Shown piece after piece: positions 23,279-32,471 of a stretch of DNA of 64,000 nucleotides (positions are counted from its first letter, which is position 1; every line of letters begins with the position of its first letter). Source of the stretch: Brevibacillus aydinogluensis (GTDB lineage: Bacteria > Bacillota > Bacilli > Brevibacillales > Brevibacillaceae); the NCBI RefSeq assembly GCF_031954365.1, contig NZ_JAUSVZ010000017.1. The stretch is one strand, 5' to 3'. Made by a program: the position numbers and the translations under genes. Below the pieces are notes generated by a model that had not been told where the DNA came from, searched no databases, and saw only the letters and a list, made by a program, of their open reading frames with translations.

Positions 23279-24142
23279 ATGAATACTGATTCGTTTTTGC
23301 AGGATGGTTTTTTCGACGAAATTGTACAAATTTTGCACGAGGAGACCGGTCAGCACATCAACATCATGGGTGAGGGAGGTGTGATTCTTTCCTCCACGCG
23401 CCCGGAACGCATTGGCACCGTGCACGAGGCCGCCAAAAAGATCATGCTCGGCTTGATTGACGAAGCCCTGGTGACGGAAGAGCAGGCACGCCAACTGGAG
23501 GGCGTGCGTCCAGGCTCCAACCTGCCGATCGTATACAACGGCAAGCGCATCGGCGTGATCGGCATGTCCGGCAATCCGGACGAGATGCTGCCGATCGTCC
23601 GCGTCGCCGCCCGGACCGTCGTACTGTGGCTGAAAAACCGCGAACAGATCACGGAACAGCAGAAGGCCTCCCAGCAGGTGTACGAACACCTGCACAACAT
23701 GGCGGCCACGATTCAACAGATTTCCGCGAGTTCCGAAGACTTTGCCGCAGCCAGCCGAAACGCCCTGCAGGTGGTGACCAATGGCGAAGAACAGATCAAA
23801 CAGATCACGGACGCGCTAAAGATGATCAAGGAAATCGCCGACCACAGCAACCTGATCGGCTTAAACGCCGCCATCGAAGCCGCGCGGGCCGGCGAAGCGG
23901 GCAGAGGCTTTCAGGTCGTCGCCACCGAAGTCCGCAAACTGGCATCTGTCTGCCAAAACACTGTCAAGCAGATTCAGGAGATTCTTCGCCAGGTGCACGT
24001 CACATTCGGCAGCATCAGCGAACAGGCCAAAGCAAACGACGACAAGGCACAGGAACAATCCATCGCGCTGCAGGCGCTGGTCAAATACGTGGACGACATT
24101 GAACAGATGATGGAAACCCTGGCCAAGGGAGGAACAGCATGA
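23279..24142 (+). CDS. Soluble chemoreceptor: diacid-recognition domain fused to an MCP signalling domain
   Basis: This 287-residue protein has no transmembrane segment. The N-terminal half is a diacid-recognition domain like that of the preceding CdaR (INIMGEGGVILSSTRPERIGTVHEAAKK; GVRPGSNLPIVYNGKRIGVIGMSGNP). From about residue 140 it becomes a short methyl-accepting signalling coiled coil with the conserved tip NLIGLNAAIEAARAGEAGRG. It should sense the same class of ligand in the cytoplasm and signal to CheA. No C-terminal CheR-docking pentapeptide was seen. The ATG at 23279 has GAGAGG upstream. Its TGA overlaps the next ATG (24139), so it is coupled to the glycerate kinase gene, tying taxis to catabolism. 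Confidence 0.85.
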   Translation: MNTDSFLQDGFFDEIVQILHEETGQHINIMGEGGVILSSTRPERIGTVHEAAKKIMLGLIDEALVTEEQARQLEGVRPGSNLPIVYNGKRIGVIGMSGNPDEMLPIVRVAARTVVLWLKNREQITEQQKASQQVYEHLHNMAATIQQISASSEDFAAASRNALQVVTNGEEQIKQITDALKMIKEIADHSNLIGLNAAIEAARAGEAGRGFQVVATEVRKLASVCQNTVKQIQEILRQVHVTFGSISEQAKANDDKAQEQSIALQALVKYVDDIEQMMETLAKGGTA

Positions 24143-25281
24143 AGATTGTCATCGCACCTGATTCGTTTAAAGGAAGCCTTACCGCCAAACAGGTGGGAGA
24201 TGCCATCGCGGCAGGCGTGCGCAAAGCGCTGCCGGACAGCGACATCGTCATCAAGCCGATGGCCGACGGCGGTGAAGGCACCCTTCAATGCCTGGTGGAC
24301 GCCACCGGCGGCAAGATTTTGCAGGCCACTGTCAAAAATCCCCTCGGTCGACAGATCACGGCGGAGTTCGGGATTCTGGGAGACGGGAAAACGTGCGTCA
24401 TCGAGATGGCAGCCGCTTCGGGTCTCTACCTGATTGACGCGTCCGAGCGCAATCCGCTCGTGACCACCACCTACGGGTTCGGCCAATTGATCAAGGCCGG
24501 ATTGGATCTGGGCTGCCGCCATTTTATTCTGGGGATCGGCGGCAGCGCTACCAACGACGGCGGGGCCGGCATGCTGCAGGCGCTCGGGTTCGCCCTGCTG
24601 GACGGGGACGGCCAGCCGCTCGCCTTTGGAGGAGGTGAACTTCATAAACTGGAGCGAATCGATTCGAGCAGTGCCGATCCGCGGCTGTCAGAATGCGTGT
24701 TTACCATCGCCTGTGACGTGGACAACCCGTTTGTCGGTCCAAACGGCGCTTCCCATGTATTTGGCCCGCAAAAGGGAGCCACGCCCGAGATGGTCAAACT
24801 CCTGGACGACAACTTGCGCCATTTTGCGGATGTAATTGAACAAACCCGCGGCATCGCCATCCACGACCTGCCGGGGACCGGTGCGGCTGGCGGCGTGGCA
24901 GGCGCCCTCCTCGCCTTTCTGAACGGCGAGCTGAAGTCCGGCATCCAGATTGTCAGTGAAACCACCCGGCTGGCCGAAGCGATGGAAGGCGCCGATCTGG
25001 TGTTTACCGGCGAAGGGCAGGCCGACCATCAGACGGCACAGGGCAAAACACCCTGTGGGGTGGCAAAGCTGGCGCAGCAGCGCGGGATTCCCGTCATCGT
25101 CCTGGCGGGTTCCATCGGCACTGGGATCGAGGCGCTGTACAAGCATGGCGTCACCGCAGTAGCCAGCATCATCAACAAGCCAATGACGCTGGAACAGGCA
25201 ATGGCGCAAACCGCCGGACTGCTGGAACAGGCAGCCGAACAACTCACGCGCATATTCGCAACCAAGGGAGGATTGTCATGA
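24139..25281 (+). CDS. Glycerate kinase (GlxK/GarK family)
   Basis: This 380-residue glycerate kinase of the GarK/GlxK family phosphorylates glycerate with ATP to feed glycolysis. It begins with the family signature MKIVIAPDSFKGSLTA and has MADGGEGT, GIGGSATNDGGAGMLQALG and a late FTGEGQADHQTAQGKTP block. Length is normal. The start overlaps the chemoreceptor stop (ATGA) and the stop overlaps the permease start at 25278, so three genes are translated as a chain. Position identifies glycerate or a related diacid breakdown product as the probable substrate of the whole operon. Confidence 0.93.
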   Translation: MKIVIAPDSFKGSLTAKQVGDAIAAGVRKALPDSDIVIKPMADGGEGTLQCLVDATGGKILQATVKNPLGRQITAEFGILGDGKTCVIEMAAASGLYLIDASERNPLVTTTYGFGQLIKAGLDLGCRHFILGIGGSATNDGGAGMLQALGFALLDGDGQPLAFGGGELHKLERIDSSSADPRLSECVFTIACDVDNPFVGPNGASHVFGPQKGATPEMVKLLDDNLRHFADVIEQTRGIAIHDLPGTGAAGGVAGALLAFLNGELKSGIQIVSETTRLAEAMEGADLVFTGEGQADHQTAQGKTPCGVAKLAQQRGIPVIVLAGSIGTGIEALYKHGVTAVASIINKPMTLEQAMAQTAGLLEQAAEQLTRIFATKGGLS

Positions 25282-26735
25282 GTCCTGAAGTTATTCAGTT
25301 GGGACCAATCATTTTGCTTCTTCTGCTGCTGGCGATTGTCTTCATCGTCTACGCGACCGCCAAGTGGAAGCTCCATCCGTTCTTATCCATCATTTCCAGC
25401 ACATATCTTTTCGCATTGGCGACCAACTTTGTCGGCTCCCTCAGCGGTGTCGAAGAACCGATCATCGCCGACATCGGCAAAGAGATTGCCGGCGGATTCG
25501 GCAGCATCATCACCAGCATCGGTCTGGTCATCATCTTCGGAACGATAATCGGCAAAATCCTGGAAAACTCCGGTGCCGCCGTCAAAATGGCGGAAGTGGT
25601 GCTGCGCCTCCTGGGCGACCGCCATCCGGCGTTGGCCATGTCGATCATCGGTTGGATCGTCTCCATCCCGGTCTTTTGCGATTCCGGATACGTCATTTTG
25701 TCGTCCCTGAAAAAATCGCTGGCGAAAAAGACAGGCGTTAGCGTCGTTACCCTGGCAGTCGCTCTGTCCACCGGTCTGTACGCCACCCATACACTGGTGC
25801 CGCCGACACCGGGTCCCATCGCCGCCGCGACCAACGTCGGCATTGGACCGGACGGCCTGTTCTGGGTAATCGTCATCGGTCTTTTCGTCTCCATCCCGGT
25901 CGCGCTCGCCGGACACATCTGGGCCCGCAAAGTGGCGGCCAAGCTCCCGGTGGAACTGGATGAGGCTGTGGAAAGCTTTGAAGAGTTCAAAGCCCGTTTC
26001 GGCCAACTGCCATCTGCCTTCGCCTCGTTTGCACCAATCGTGGTTCCGATTGTCCTGCTGGCCCTCGGTTCGTTTGCAAACTTCCCGGTGGGAGTCGATG
26101 CCCAAGGCAACAATGAAGTGCTGATCACCGGCTTTGCCAACACACTTCTCACCTTCCTGGGCACCCCCGTGAACGCGCTGTTTATCGGCTTGCTCTTCGC
26201 TATTTTTGGACTATTGCCACAACGCAATGAGGAAACGCTGACCAAATGGATCGGCGAAGGCCTGCTGGACGCTGCTGTCATCATCATGATTACCGGTGCG
26301 GGCGGATCGCTCGGCGCGGTCATCAAGGCTACTCCCATCGCCGATTACGTGAAGACGCTGATCGACGGCAATGTCGCCTTCGTCGGCGTGGGCGCGCTGA
26401 TCATCACCTTCCTGATCGCCGCCGTCCTCAAAACGGCTCAGGGCAGCTCCACCGCCTCATTGGTCATCACCTCAACAATCATGCTGCCGCTCCTGCCATC
26501 CCTGGGCCTGGATGCGATGATGGGCACTGTTCCCATCGGGCAGATGCTGACGGTCATGGCCATCGGCTGTGGTGCCATGGTGGTCAGCCACGTGAACGAC
26601 TCCTATTTCTGGGTGGTCACCCAGTTCTCCAAAATGAGCCTGTCCACCGCCTACCGTGCCCAAACCATGGCCACGCTGGTTCAAGGCTTGGTCGGCATCG
26701 TGGTGGTATCCATTTTGGGAATCATTTTCCTGTAA
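25278..26735 (+). CDS. GntP-family permease (gluconate/glycerate type)
   Basis: The 485-residue membrane protein has about 12-14 hydrophobic segments typical of the GntP family of H+-coupled sugar-acid transporters. Family features include SIIGWIVSIPVFCDSGYVIL, HTLVPPTPGPIAAA and KTAQGSSTASLVITS. Because it follows glycerate kinase with a four-base overlap, glycerate or a related hydroxy-acid is a better guess for substrate than gluconate. It ends the four-gene unit, followed by a terminator at 26748. Confidence 0.92.
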   Translation: MSPEVIQLGPIILLLLLLAIVFIVYATAKWKLHPFLSIISSTYLFALATNFVGSLSGVEEPIIADIGKEIAGGFGSIITSIGLVIIFGTIIGKILENSGAAVKMAEVVLRLLGDRHPALAMSIIGWIVSIPVFCDSGYVILSSLKKSLAKKTGVSVVTLAVALSTGLYATHTLVPPTPGPIAAATNVGIGPDGLFWVIVIGLFVSIPVALAGHIWARKVAAKLPVELDEAVESFEEFKARFGQLPSAFASFAPIVVPIVLLALGSFANFPVGVDAQGNNEVLITGFANTLLTFLGTPVNALFIGLLFAIFGLLPQRNEETLTKWIGEGLLDAAVIIMITGAGGSLGAVIKATPIADYVKTLIDGNVAFVGVGALIITFLIAAVLKTAQGSSTASLVITSTIMLPLLPSLGLDAMMGTVPIGQMLTVMAIGCGAMVVSHVNDSYFWVVTQFSKMSLSTAYRAQTMATLVQGLVGIVVVSILGIIFL

Positions 26736-26747
26736 TCTTTGCCACAA

Positions 26748-26794
26748 CAAACATCCCTCTCTTCTCCCGCAGGAAAGAGAGGGATGTTCGTTTG
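26748..26794 (+). terminator. Terminator of the glycerate operon
   Basis: AACATCCCTCTCTT/AAGAGAGGGATGTT, a 14-bp stem followed by a T-containing tail. Confidence 0.8.
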
Positions 26795-26822
26795 CAGACA
26801 CAGCCTCAGGGTGCGCCTGCTG

Positions 26823-27788
26823 TCATTTCTGTTTCTTCGGCGTCACCTTGTGGAGGCCGATCGCTTCTCCGTAACGACCGATGACAGGCTGGTAGACGGC
26901 CGGATTGTTCACCGTCCGCTGGTCGATCAGCGCCGCCGGGCGGTTGTCTTTCCACGTCATCACGCTGTAGACCTTTCCCGTTTCCGTAGGCATGGTGATC
27001 AAAATGTCGTTCACGCTGTCCTGATTATAGCGGCCGATGTGCAGTTTCGGCAGATACGCCCGATCCCATTGGCCTACGGATGCATACGTCTGCTGGTTGG
27101 TTTTCCCCTCGCGGACGACGAGACGCAGATTGTCGGCCAGCAGGTTCATGGACGCGCCCATTTTGTGCCCCACCAGCAGCACGTGGTCGCGCACTCCATC
27201 CCCCGTCACATCTGCGTACCTGGTGTCCAGCACAAAGGTGCTGTCATTGTCCATGCTAAATCCTGTGTTGACGTCCACTTCGGGGGACGGCAAGTTGTCC
27301 CAATCGCCTTTGTCGATGGTGAGTCCGACGAGCTGCGGTTTCTGGTTGACCAGTGTCCAGACGCTGGTGGCCACGGCGATCCGGTCGTACCCGTCCACGC
27401 CATACAGGACCTGGCGGCCGAGATAGCGGATACTCCCGTCCGCCTCGTAGTACGGGACCAATTGGACCAGCTTTTCGGCAAAGCCTTTGATCGGTTTGCG
27501 CAGCTTGCCGTTGGCCTGGTAGACACCGTACCTCACATATCCGTCCTTGTTGGGACTCACGTCAACGGTGGTGACGCCTTTGAGATGGCTGCTTGTCACC
27601 TGTGCCCGAAATCCATCTACAAATGTTATCCCAAACGTAATCGAGTGCTCAGGCTGAATGCGCACCACGGTGGCAAACGCTTGCGGATTCACCGCCTTCG
27701 CATGAACCGGTTCCACATTCGGTCCCGGCGCCAAGAGAATCGCACCGCCGCAAAGCACGGCCGATACGGTCTTGCACCACGCTTTCAT
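26823..27788 (-). CDS. Secreted protein with FG-GAP/VCBS-like repeats
   Basis: The 321-residue protein has a signal peptide of about 30 residues (KAWCKTVSAVLCGGAILLAPG... VHA). The body is beta-rich, with Asp-rich loops of the FG-GAP type: TRYADVTGDGVRDHVLLVGHK at about 193-213 and LHIGRYNQDSVNDILITM at about 250-267. Such loops bind calcium in beta-propellers. There is no enzyme motif. GGGAGG precedes the start; I choose ATG 27788 over the adjoining GTG 27791. It is divergent from the FG-GAP lipoprotein at 28060, so the pair may be related by function. Ligand unknown. Confidence 0.8.
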   Translation of the reverse strand: MKAWCKTVSAVLCGGAILLAPGPNVEPVHAKAVNPQAFATVVRIQPEHSITFGITFVDGFRAQVTSSHLKGVTTVDVSPNKDGYVRYGVYQANGKLRKPIKGFAEKLVQLVPYYEADGSIRYLGRQVLYGVDGYDRIAVATSVWTLVNQKPQLVGLTIDKGDWDNLPSPEVDVNTGFSMDNDSTFVLDTRYADVTGDGVRDHVLLVGHKMGASMNLLADNLRLVVREGKTNQQTYASVGQWDRAYLPKLHIGRYNQDSVNDILITMPTETGKVYSVMTWKDNRPAALIDQRTVNNPAVYQPVIGRYGEAIGLHKVTPKKQK

Positions 27789-28059
27789 CACTTCTTCCTC
27801 CCTTTGTCATCCCTGCTGATGTGTTTGGCATCCTGCCGTCTGTAAAAACAGATTGCAGAACAGTCAGTTTCTCTAATCCGTCAATGCGCTGACTCTGTTT
27901 TCATAAACGGTGGCAGTTGCCAAATTGTTGCAATTCGGCATGTACCTTTTTCACCCTCGGCAGTGGATCAATGTCACCGGTTTGCAACTCTTTTTCCTTC
28001 CAATCCGGCTACAATAAGGGCAGATTTGCCAACACTGCATAGAAAGGAACGAAACCACC

Positions 28060-29421
28060 ATGAAAAAATCGTGGCTGTTGCCAACCGCTCTCGCTGTTTT
28101 CACTAGTGCCTGCGGCCTGAACGACACGCCAAATGCATTGATGCGGGCGCCGTTGGCAGATGCCAACCAACAATCGATCAACCAAACGGTTATGCAGTTT
28201 TTGCCGCCCGGCTCACAGCTGACGGTGCCGCTTCACCCTGAAGAGGCCAGCGCGGTCAACCTGCAGGACCTGACCTGTGACGGCAATCCCGATTTGATCG
28301 CGTTTTACAAAACGGAAAAAACGGATTACGAAATTGGCGTGCTTGTCCTCAGTCAAAAAGAGGGAAAATGGAAAAAGACAGCGTCCTTGACCGGAATCGG
28401 CAGCGAATTGGACTACGTCCAGTTTGTCGACGTTACGGGCGACAACGTCCCAGAGATGCTGATCGGCTGGGGCGGCGGTGAAGGGCTGAACAAGGAACTG
28501 TCCATCTACTCCTGGCAGCAGGAACAGATGCGTGAGCTGTTGAAGCAATCGTACGCAGCCATGGCCGTCGGCGATCTCACCGGTGACAAGAAAGCGGAGC
28601 TGGCACTGATCTCGCACGACCACGACAAGCTGACGTCCAAAGCAGAGGTGTACGGTATCAAGGACGGACAGTTGGACAAGCTGGCCGAACTGCCCCTGGA
28701 GGGAGGGGTAAACGGCTATGAACAGGCGACGATCGGGAAGGCGACACCGACCCAGTCGGCGATCTTTGTCGACGCGGGCATCGGAGCACACTCCGGCATG
28801 ACCGAGTTGTTGGTCTGGCAAGACGGCAAGCTGGTGCGTCCGCTGACCAAGGCGGACGGTGACATCTCTATGACCTTTAAACCCTACGTATTGCCCAGTG
28901 AAGACATCAACAACGACGGCATTGTTGAAATCGGCATTCACACCCAGCCGCCGGGCACCGACGATCTTGCCATGGTGGAAATCCCGTGGATCGCTTCCTA
29001 TTACCAGTGGGACGGAGCGGCCGGCCTGCGCCACGTCGAGGACCACTATCAGTCGTACGGCATCGGCACGGATTTCCGCATTCCCGCCAGATGGAAGGAC
29101 AAGTACACCATTGAAGTAGACCGCGACTCCGCCAATCCTCCCGTGCGCCTGCTCTATTACGGCCAGGGAGGCAAGGAAAAGGCGACGCTGCTCACCCTGC
29201 AGGCTGTCCCGCAGAAGGATTGGACAAAGGTCGAAGCGTCCCTGAAGGAAAAGCAGACGCCCTATATCGTGCTGACGGAGCAGGGACAACAGGTGGTAAT
29301 GGCGATTCAGCCGCAGGAAGCCAGCGGGTTGAGCGGAGCCGCCCTGCGTGAGTACAATGCCATGCTGCTGACAGCAGACGAAATCCGCCAGCTGTTCCGC
29401 CCGCTGAAAATGCCGATGTAA
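28060..29421 (+). CDS. FG-GAP-repeat lipoprotein, first gene of a two-component operon
   Basis: The 453-residue protein has a signal peptide and a probable lipobox at Cys18 (AVFTSACG), slightly non-canonical at -3. Several Asp-rich FG-GAP/VCBS loops recur: NLQDLTCDGNPDLIAFY, VQFVDVTGDNVPEMLIGW, AVGDLTGDKKAELALI and PSEDINNDGIVEIGI. It was probably an outer-face beta-propeller tethered to the membrane. The response regulator and kinase genes follow 37 bases later on the same strand, with no terminator between. The lipoprotein may therefore be an accessory sensor or a target of that system. A TACAAT -10-like box lies about 45 bases before the ATG. Confidence 0.85.
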   Translation: MKKSWLLPTALAVFTSACGLNDTPNALMRAPLADANQQSINQTVMQFLPPGSQLTVPLHPEEASAVNLQDLTCDGNPDLIAFYKTEKTDYEIGVLVLSQKEGKWKKTASLTGIGSELDYVQFVDVTGDNVPEMLIGWGGGEGLNKELSIYSWQQEQMRELLKQSYAAMAVGDLTGDKKAELALISHDHDKLTSKAEVYGIKDGQLDKLAELPLEGGVNGYEQATIGKATPTQSAIFVDAGIGAHSGMTELLVWQDGKLVRPLTKADGDISMTFKPYVLPSEDINNDGIVEIGIHTQPPGTDDLAMVEIPWIASYYQWDGAAGLRHVEDHYQSYGIGTDFRIPARWKDKYTIEVDRDSANPPVRLLYYGQGGKEKATLLTLQAVPQKDWTKVEASLKEKQTPYIVLTEQGQQVVMAIQPQEASGLSGAALREYNAMLLTADEIRQLFRPLKMPM

Positions 29422-29458
29422 CCGATTATCTTACCCGCAGGAGCAAGGAGTAGAGACG

Positions 29459-30169
29459 ATGAAAGTGTTGTTGCTGGAAGACGAGAAGTCGATTCGCGAC
29501 TTTGTCCGCATTAACCTGAAACGGGCAGGCTGTGAAGTGGTGGAAGCGGCCAGCGGGGAAGAAGCGCTGGAAATCGCCGAAAACCAGCCGGACATCGAGA
29601 TCGCGATTCTCGACGTGATGCTGCCGGGGATCGACGGCTTTACGGTATGCGGGCACCTGCGCCAGAAGTTCCCCCGGCTCGGCATTATCATGCTGACGGC
29701 CAAGAGCCAGGAGCGAGACAAGGTGATGGGCCTGGAGTTTGGGGCGGACGATTACGTGGTAAAACCTTTCAGTCCGGCGGAGTTGCTGGCGCGCGTCAAG
29801 GCGCTGCACCGCCGGCTCTACTCCCTCCCCGCTCCTGACGAGGCAAAACGCCTCATCGACATCCATCCGTTCACGCTGCTTCTGGACGAGCGAAAGCTCT
29901 TGAAAGGCAGTCAGGAGATCGTGCTGACCCCGAAAGAATTTGCCATCATCAAGCTGCTTGCGGAAAACGCGAACAAGGCGATCAGCCGCGACGAGATTCT
30001 CACCAAGGTCTGGGGTCAGTTTTTCGTCGGCGACCTGAAAGTGGTCGACGTGAACATTCGCCGCATCCGCCAAAAAATCGAAGAAGACCCCGCCCACCCC
30101 AAATACGTGGAAACGGTTTGGGGCTATGGTTATTTATGGCGAAAGGAAACGAACAATGAGAGGGATTAG
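29459..30169 (+). CDS. OmpR-family response regulator
   Basis: The 236-residue protein has a receiver domain (LLLEDEKSIRDFV; phospho-acceptor Asp52 in AILDVMLPG; Lys in YVVKPFSP) and a C-terminal winged-helix DNA-binding domain (LTPKEFAIIKLL ... VWGYGYLW). It is preceded by GGAG and overlapped by the downstream kinase gene by 14 bases. The cognate partner is the adjacent histidine kinase. The target genes are unknown; the upstream lipoprotein gene is the obvious candidate. Confidence 0.93.
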   Translation: MKVLLLEDEKSIRDFVRINLKRAGCEVVEAASGEEALEIAENQPDIEIAILDVMLPGIDGFTVCGHLRQKFPRLGIIMLTAKSQERDKVMGLEFGADDYVVKPFSPAELLARVKALHRRLYSLPAPDEAKRLIDIHPFTLLLDERKLLKGSQEIVLTPKEFAIIKLLAENANKAISRDEILTKVWGQFFVGDLKVVDVNIRRIRQKIEEDPAHPKYVETVWGYGYLWRKETNNERD

Positions 30170-31547
30170 GGCCAGACTGATCATCCACTTCGGGTTCATC
30201 CTGTTGTTGATCGTGCTGGTGTTGGAAGGGTTGTTCTACTGGGCGGTGCATACCTATTACTTCGGCACCGCCACCGAAACGCTGGTCACGCGGGCCACTA
30301 CGTTCACCACCTTTATCAACAAGTATGCAGGCACGTACGGGCTGAAAGAAAAGGCCCGCTATATTTTGGAGAATGTTTCAAACGGGGAAACTGCCAAGGT
30401 GGAAGTGCTGGACACCGGGGGAAAAGTGCTGCTCAACTCCTACGGATTTCAAACCGCCGAGGTGATTGACACGCCCGACGTGAAGGAAGCCCTGACAAAC
30501 ACGACGGGCATCTACGTCGGCAAGTCACCGCAGACACCGGAGCGGGTCATCGCCGTCTCCAACCGGCTTACCTACCTGGGGGAAACGGTCGGTGTCTTGC
30601 GCTACACCATTTCCGCTGAACCGCTGTACGCAGCCGTCTACAAGATTGCGATGTACGGCGCAGGCGTCGGGGCCGTCGTCGTACTGTTTGCCTTTGGCCT
30701 GAGCCTGGTGACAGCCAAGCGCATGGTCGACCCGATACTGGAGCTGACCCGAGCGGCTACGCAAATGGCGACGGGCAATTTTTCCGTCCGGGCGGCCAAG
30801 CGCTACGACGACGAGGTGGGCACGCTGGCGGAGACGTTTAACTACATGGCCGAGGAGATCGGCAAGAACGAAAAACTGAAAAACGACTTCATCTCCTCCG
30901 TCTCCCACGAACTGCGAACGCCGCTCACCTCGATCAAGGGCTGGGGAGAGACGCTCCTTTCCGGCGGGCTGAACGATCCGGAAGAAACAAGGCTTGGCCT
31001 GGAAGTGATCGCCAAGGAAACAGATCGACTGATCGGCTTGGTGGAAGAATTGCTGGATTTCTCAAAGTTTCAGTCGGGCGAGCTGAAACTGTCGCGGGAG
31101 CGGCTGGACCTGCGCGACGTGCTGGAAGACGTCCGGGTGCAGTTCGCTGTCCGCTCGCACGACAAGGGTGTAGGGCTGCAGGTTGTCGTGCCGGATGCCC
31201 CCCTGCCGGTTACAGGTGACGTCAACCGGCTGAAGCAGGTCTTTGTCAACTTGCTGGACAATGCCTTCAAGTTTACCCCCAGTGGCGGGACGATCACCGT
31301 AACGGCGGAGGAGACCGGGAGATGGGCGGTCATCGCCGTAACGGACACGGGCGAAGGCATCGACCCGGAAGACCTGCCCCACATCACGGAGAAGTTTTTC
31401 AAGGGGCGGTCCAAACAGGCCGGCAGCGGCCTGGGCCTCTCCATCTGCCAGGAAATCGTCCAACTCCACGGCGGCCATTTCCACGTCGACAGCCGGCTCG
31501 GCAGCGGAACCACGGTAACTGTCGAACTGCCGCTGACAACGAAATGA
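30156..31547 (+). CDS. Membrane sensor histidine kinase
   Basis: The 463-residue protein has TM1 at about residues 8-30, an extracytoplasmic sensor domain to about 165, TM2 at about 167-187 and a HAMP domain. A HisKA domain carries His251 in SSVSHELRTPLTS, and the HATPase has its N-box in VFVNLLDNAFKFTPSGG and G-boxes. It is partnered with the OmpR-type regulator it overlaps. The ATG at 30156 (AAAGGAAAC upstream) is preferred over an in-frame codon further upstream. The sensor domain has no cysteine or histidine cluster. The signal is unknown. Confidence 0.92.
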   Translation: MRGIRARLIIHFGFILLLIVLVLEGLFYWAVHTYYFGTATETLVTRATTFTTFINKYAGTYGLKEKARYILENVSNGETAKVEVLDTGGKVLLNSYGFQTAEVIDTPDVKEALTNTTGIYVGKSPQTPERVIAVSNRLTYLGETVGVLRYTISAEPLYAAVYKIAMYGAGVGAVVVLFAFGLSLVTAKRMVDPILELTRAATQMATGNFSVRAAKRYDDEVGTLAETFNYMAEEIGKNEKLKNDFISSVSHELRTPLTSIKGWGETLLSGGLNDPEETRLGLEVIAKETDRLIGLVEELLDFSKFQSGELKLSRERLDLRDVLEDVRVQFAVRSHDKGVGLQVVVPDAPLPVTGDVNRLKQVFVNLLDNAFKFTPSGGTITVTAEETGRWAVIAVTDTGEGIDPEDLPHITEKFFKGRSKQAGSGLGLSICQEIVQLHGGHFHVDSRLGSGTTVTVELPLTTK

Positions 31548-31599
31548 CGCCCAGCTCCCTCAGGATGACCACTGCAAAAACAGACCACGAACGGCAAAT

Positions 31600-31647
31600 A
31601 GCCGGCAGCCCGCTCCACGTGGACGGGCTGCCGGCTTGTTCGTTTTC
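31600..31647 (+). terminator. Terminator between convergent genes
   Basis: AGCCGGCAGCCCG/CGGGCTGCCGGCT, a 13-bp stem, T-rich afterwards on the plus strand. Confidence 0.75.
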
Positions 31648-31669
31648 GCCTGATGGGATGAGAAGCTGA

Positions 31670-32302
31670 TTAGAAGCTGTTTTCGATCACCAGTTGATCC
31701 AGGCCAAAGCGTGCGGTCGGACGAGCGGGCACACTGGCCTTGCCCACCGTAATCATCATCACTGGAATGTAGCGCGGCGGGATGTTGAGCGCCTGGATAA
31801 GCGCGTTACTATCAAAGCCGAGCATCGGGCACGTGTCGTATCCTTTTGCTTTGGCGGCCAGCATCAACTGCATGGCTGCGAGCGAAGCATTGCGGATCGC
31901 CTCGTCGCGCCCAATTTGCGGATTGTTGCGATACGTCTCTTCGATTTGGTTGATCAACGTTTCCCGCACTTGTTCGGTGACGTACCCCTTGGCCAGCGCA
32001 TCGTCATAGACCGGACGTGCCGATTTGTCCGCCTCCAAATCGCCGAGTACAATAATAGTGGCGTAGGCGTCTACCACCTGCTGCTGCCCGTAGGCGATCG
32101 GCAGAAGCTGCTCTTTTTTGGCCCTGTCCGTCACCACGATAAAACGCCAGTGCTGCAGGTTCCAAGAAGACGGGGCAGTCGCGGCCAAACGCAGGATTTC
32201 GTTTAATTCCTCGCGGGGAATCTCTGCGTTGGGATCGTATTTGCGCACGCTGTGGCGTGCTTCCATGACTTGTTCAGCCGTCAGTTTTACGTCTGCTTGC
32301 AT
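31670..32302 (-). CDS. Nitroreductase-family FMN oxidoreductase
   Basis: The protein has 210 residues. FMN contacts typical of the family are visible: ARHSVRKYDP near the N-terminus and APSSWNLQHWRFIVV. The later NASLAAMQLMLAAKAKGYDTCPMLGFD segment also fits. These enzymes use NAD(P)H to reduce nitro compounds and quinones. The start ATG 32302 has GAGGAGG eight bases upstream. It is divergent from an SDR gene across about 170 bases containing a GTATTG-CAA-CAATAC palindrome, which suggests shared control by a redox-responsive repressor. The physiological substrate is unknown. Confidence 0.88.
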   Translation of the reverse strand: MQADVKLTAEQVMEARHSVRKYDPNAEIPREELNEILRLAATAPSSWNLQHWRFIVVTDRAKKEQLLPIAYGQQQVVDAYATIIVLGDLEADKSARPVYDDALAKGYVTEQVRETLINQIEETYRNNPQIGRDEAIRNASLAAMQLMLAAKAKGYDTCPMLGFDSNALIQALNIPPRYIPVMMITVGKASVPARPTARFGLDQLVIENSF

Positions 32303-32361
32303 ACGGGAAGCCTCCTCTGTCACTCATATGGTAACACTCTTACTTTATATTAGTCGCTTAC

Positions 32362-32376
32362 GTATTGCAACAATAC
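32362..32376. promoter_or_regulatory. Palindrome in the nitroreductase/SDR divergent region
   Basis: GTATTG-CAA-CAATAC, with candidate -10 boxes close on both sides. A possible operator. The regulator is not encoded nearby. Confidence 0.4.
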
Positions 32377-32471
32377 AATATGCCGGAACACCAGTCTTGC
32401 TCCTTTACCAGTGTTCCACACCCGTTTCATTCGAGGGGCCGGCCCATTTTCGTTGACAGGAGGAATTAATC

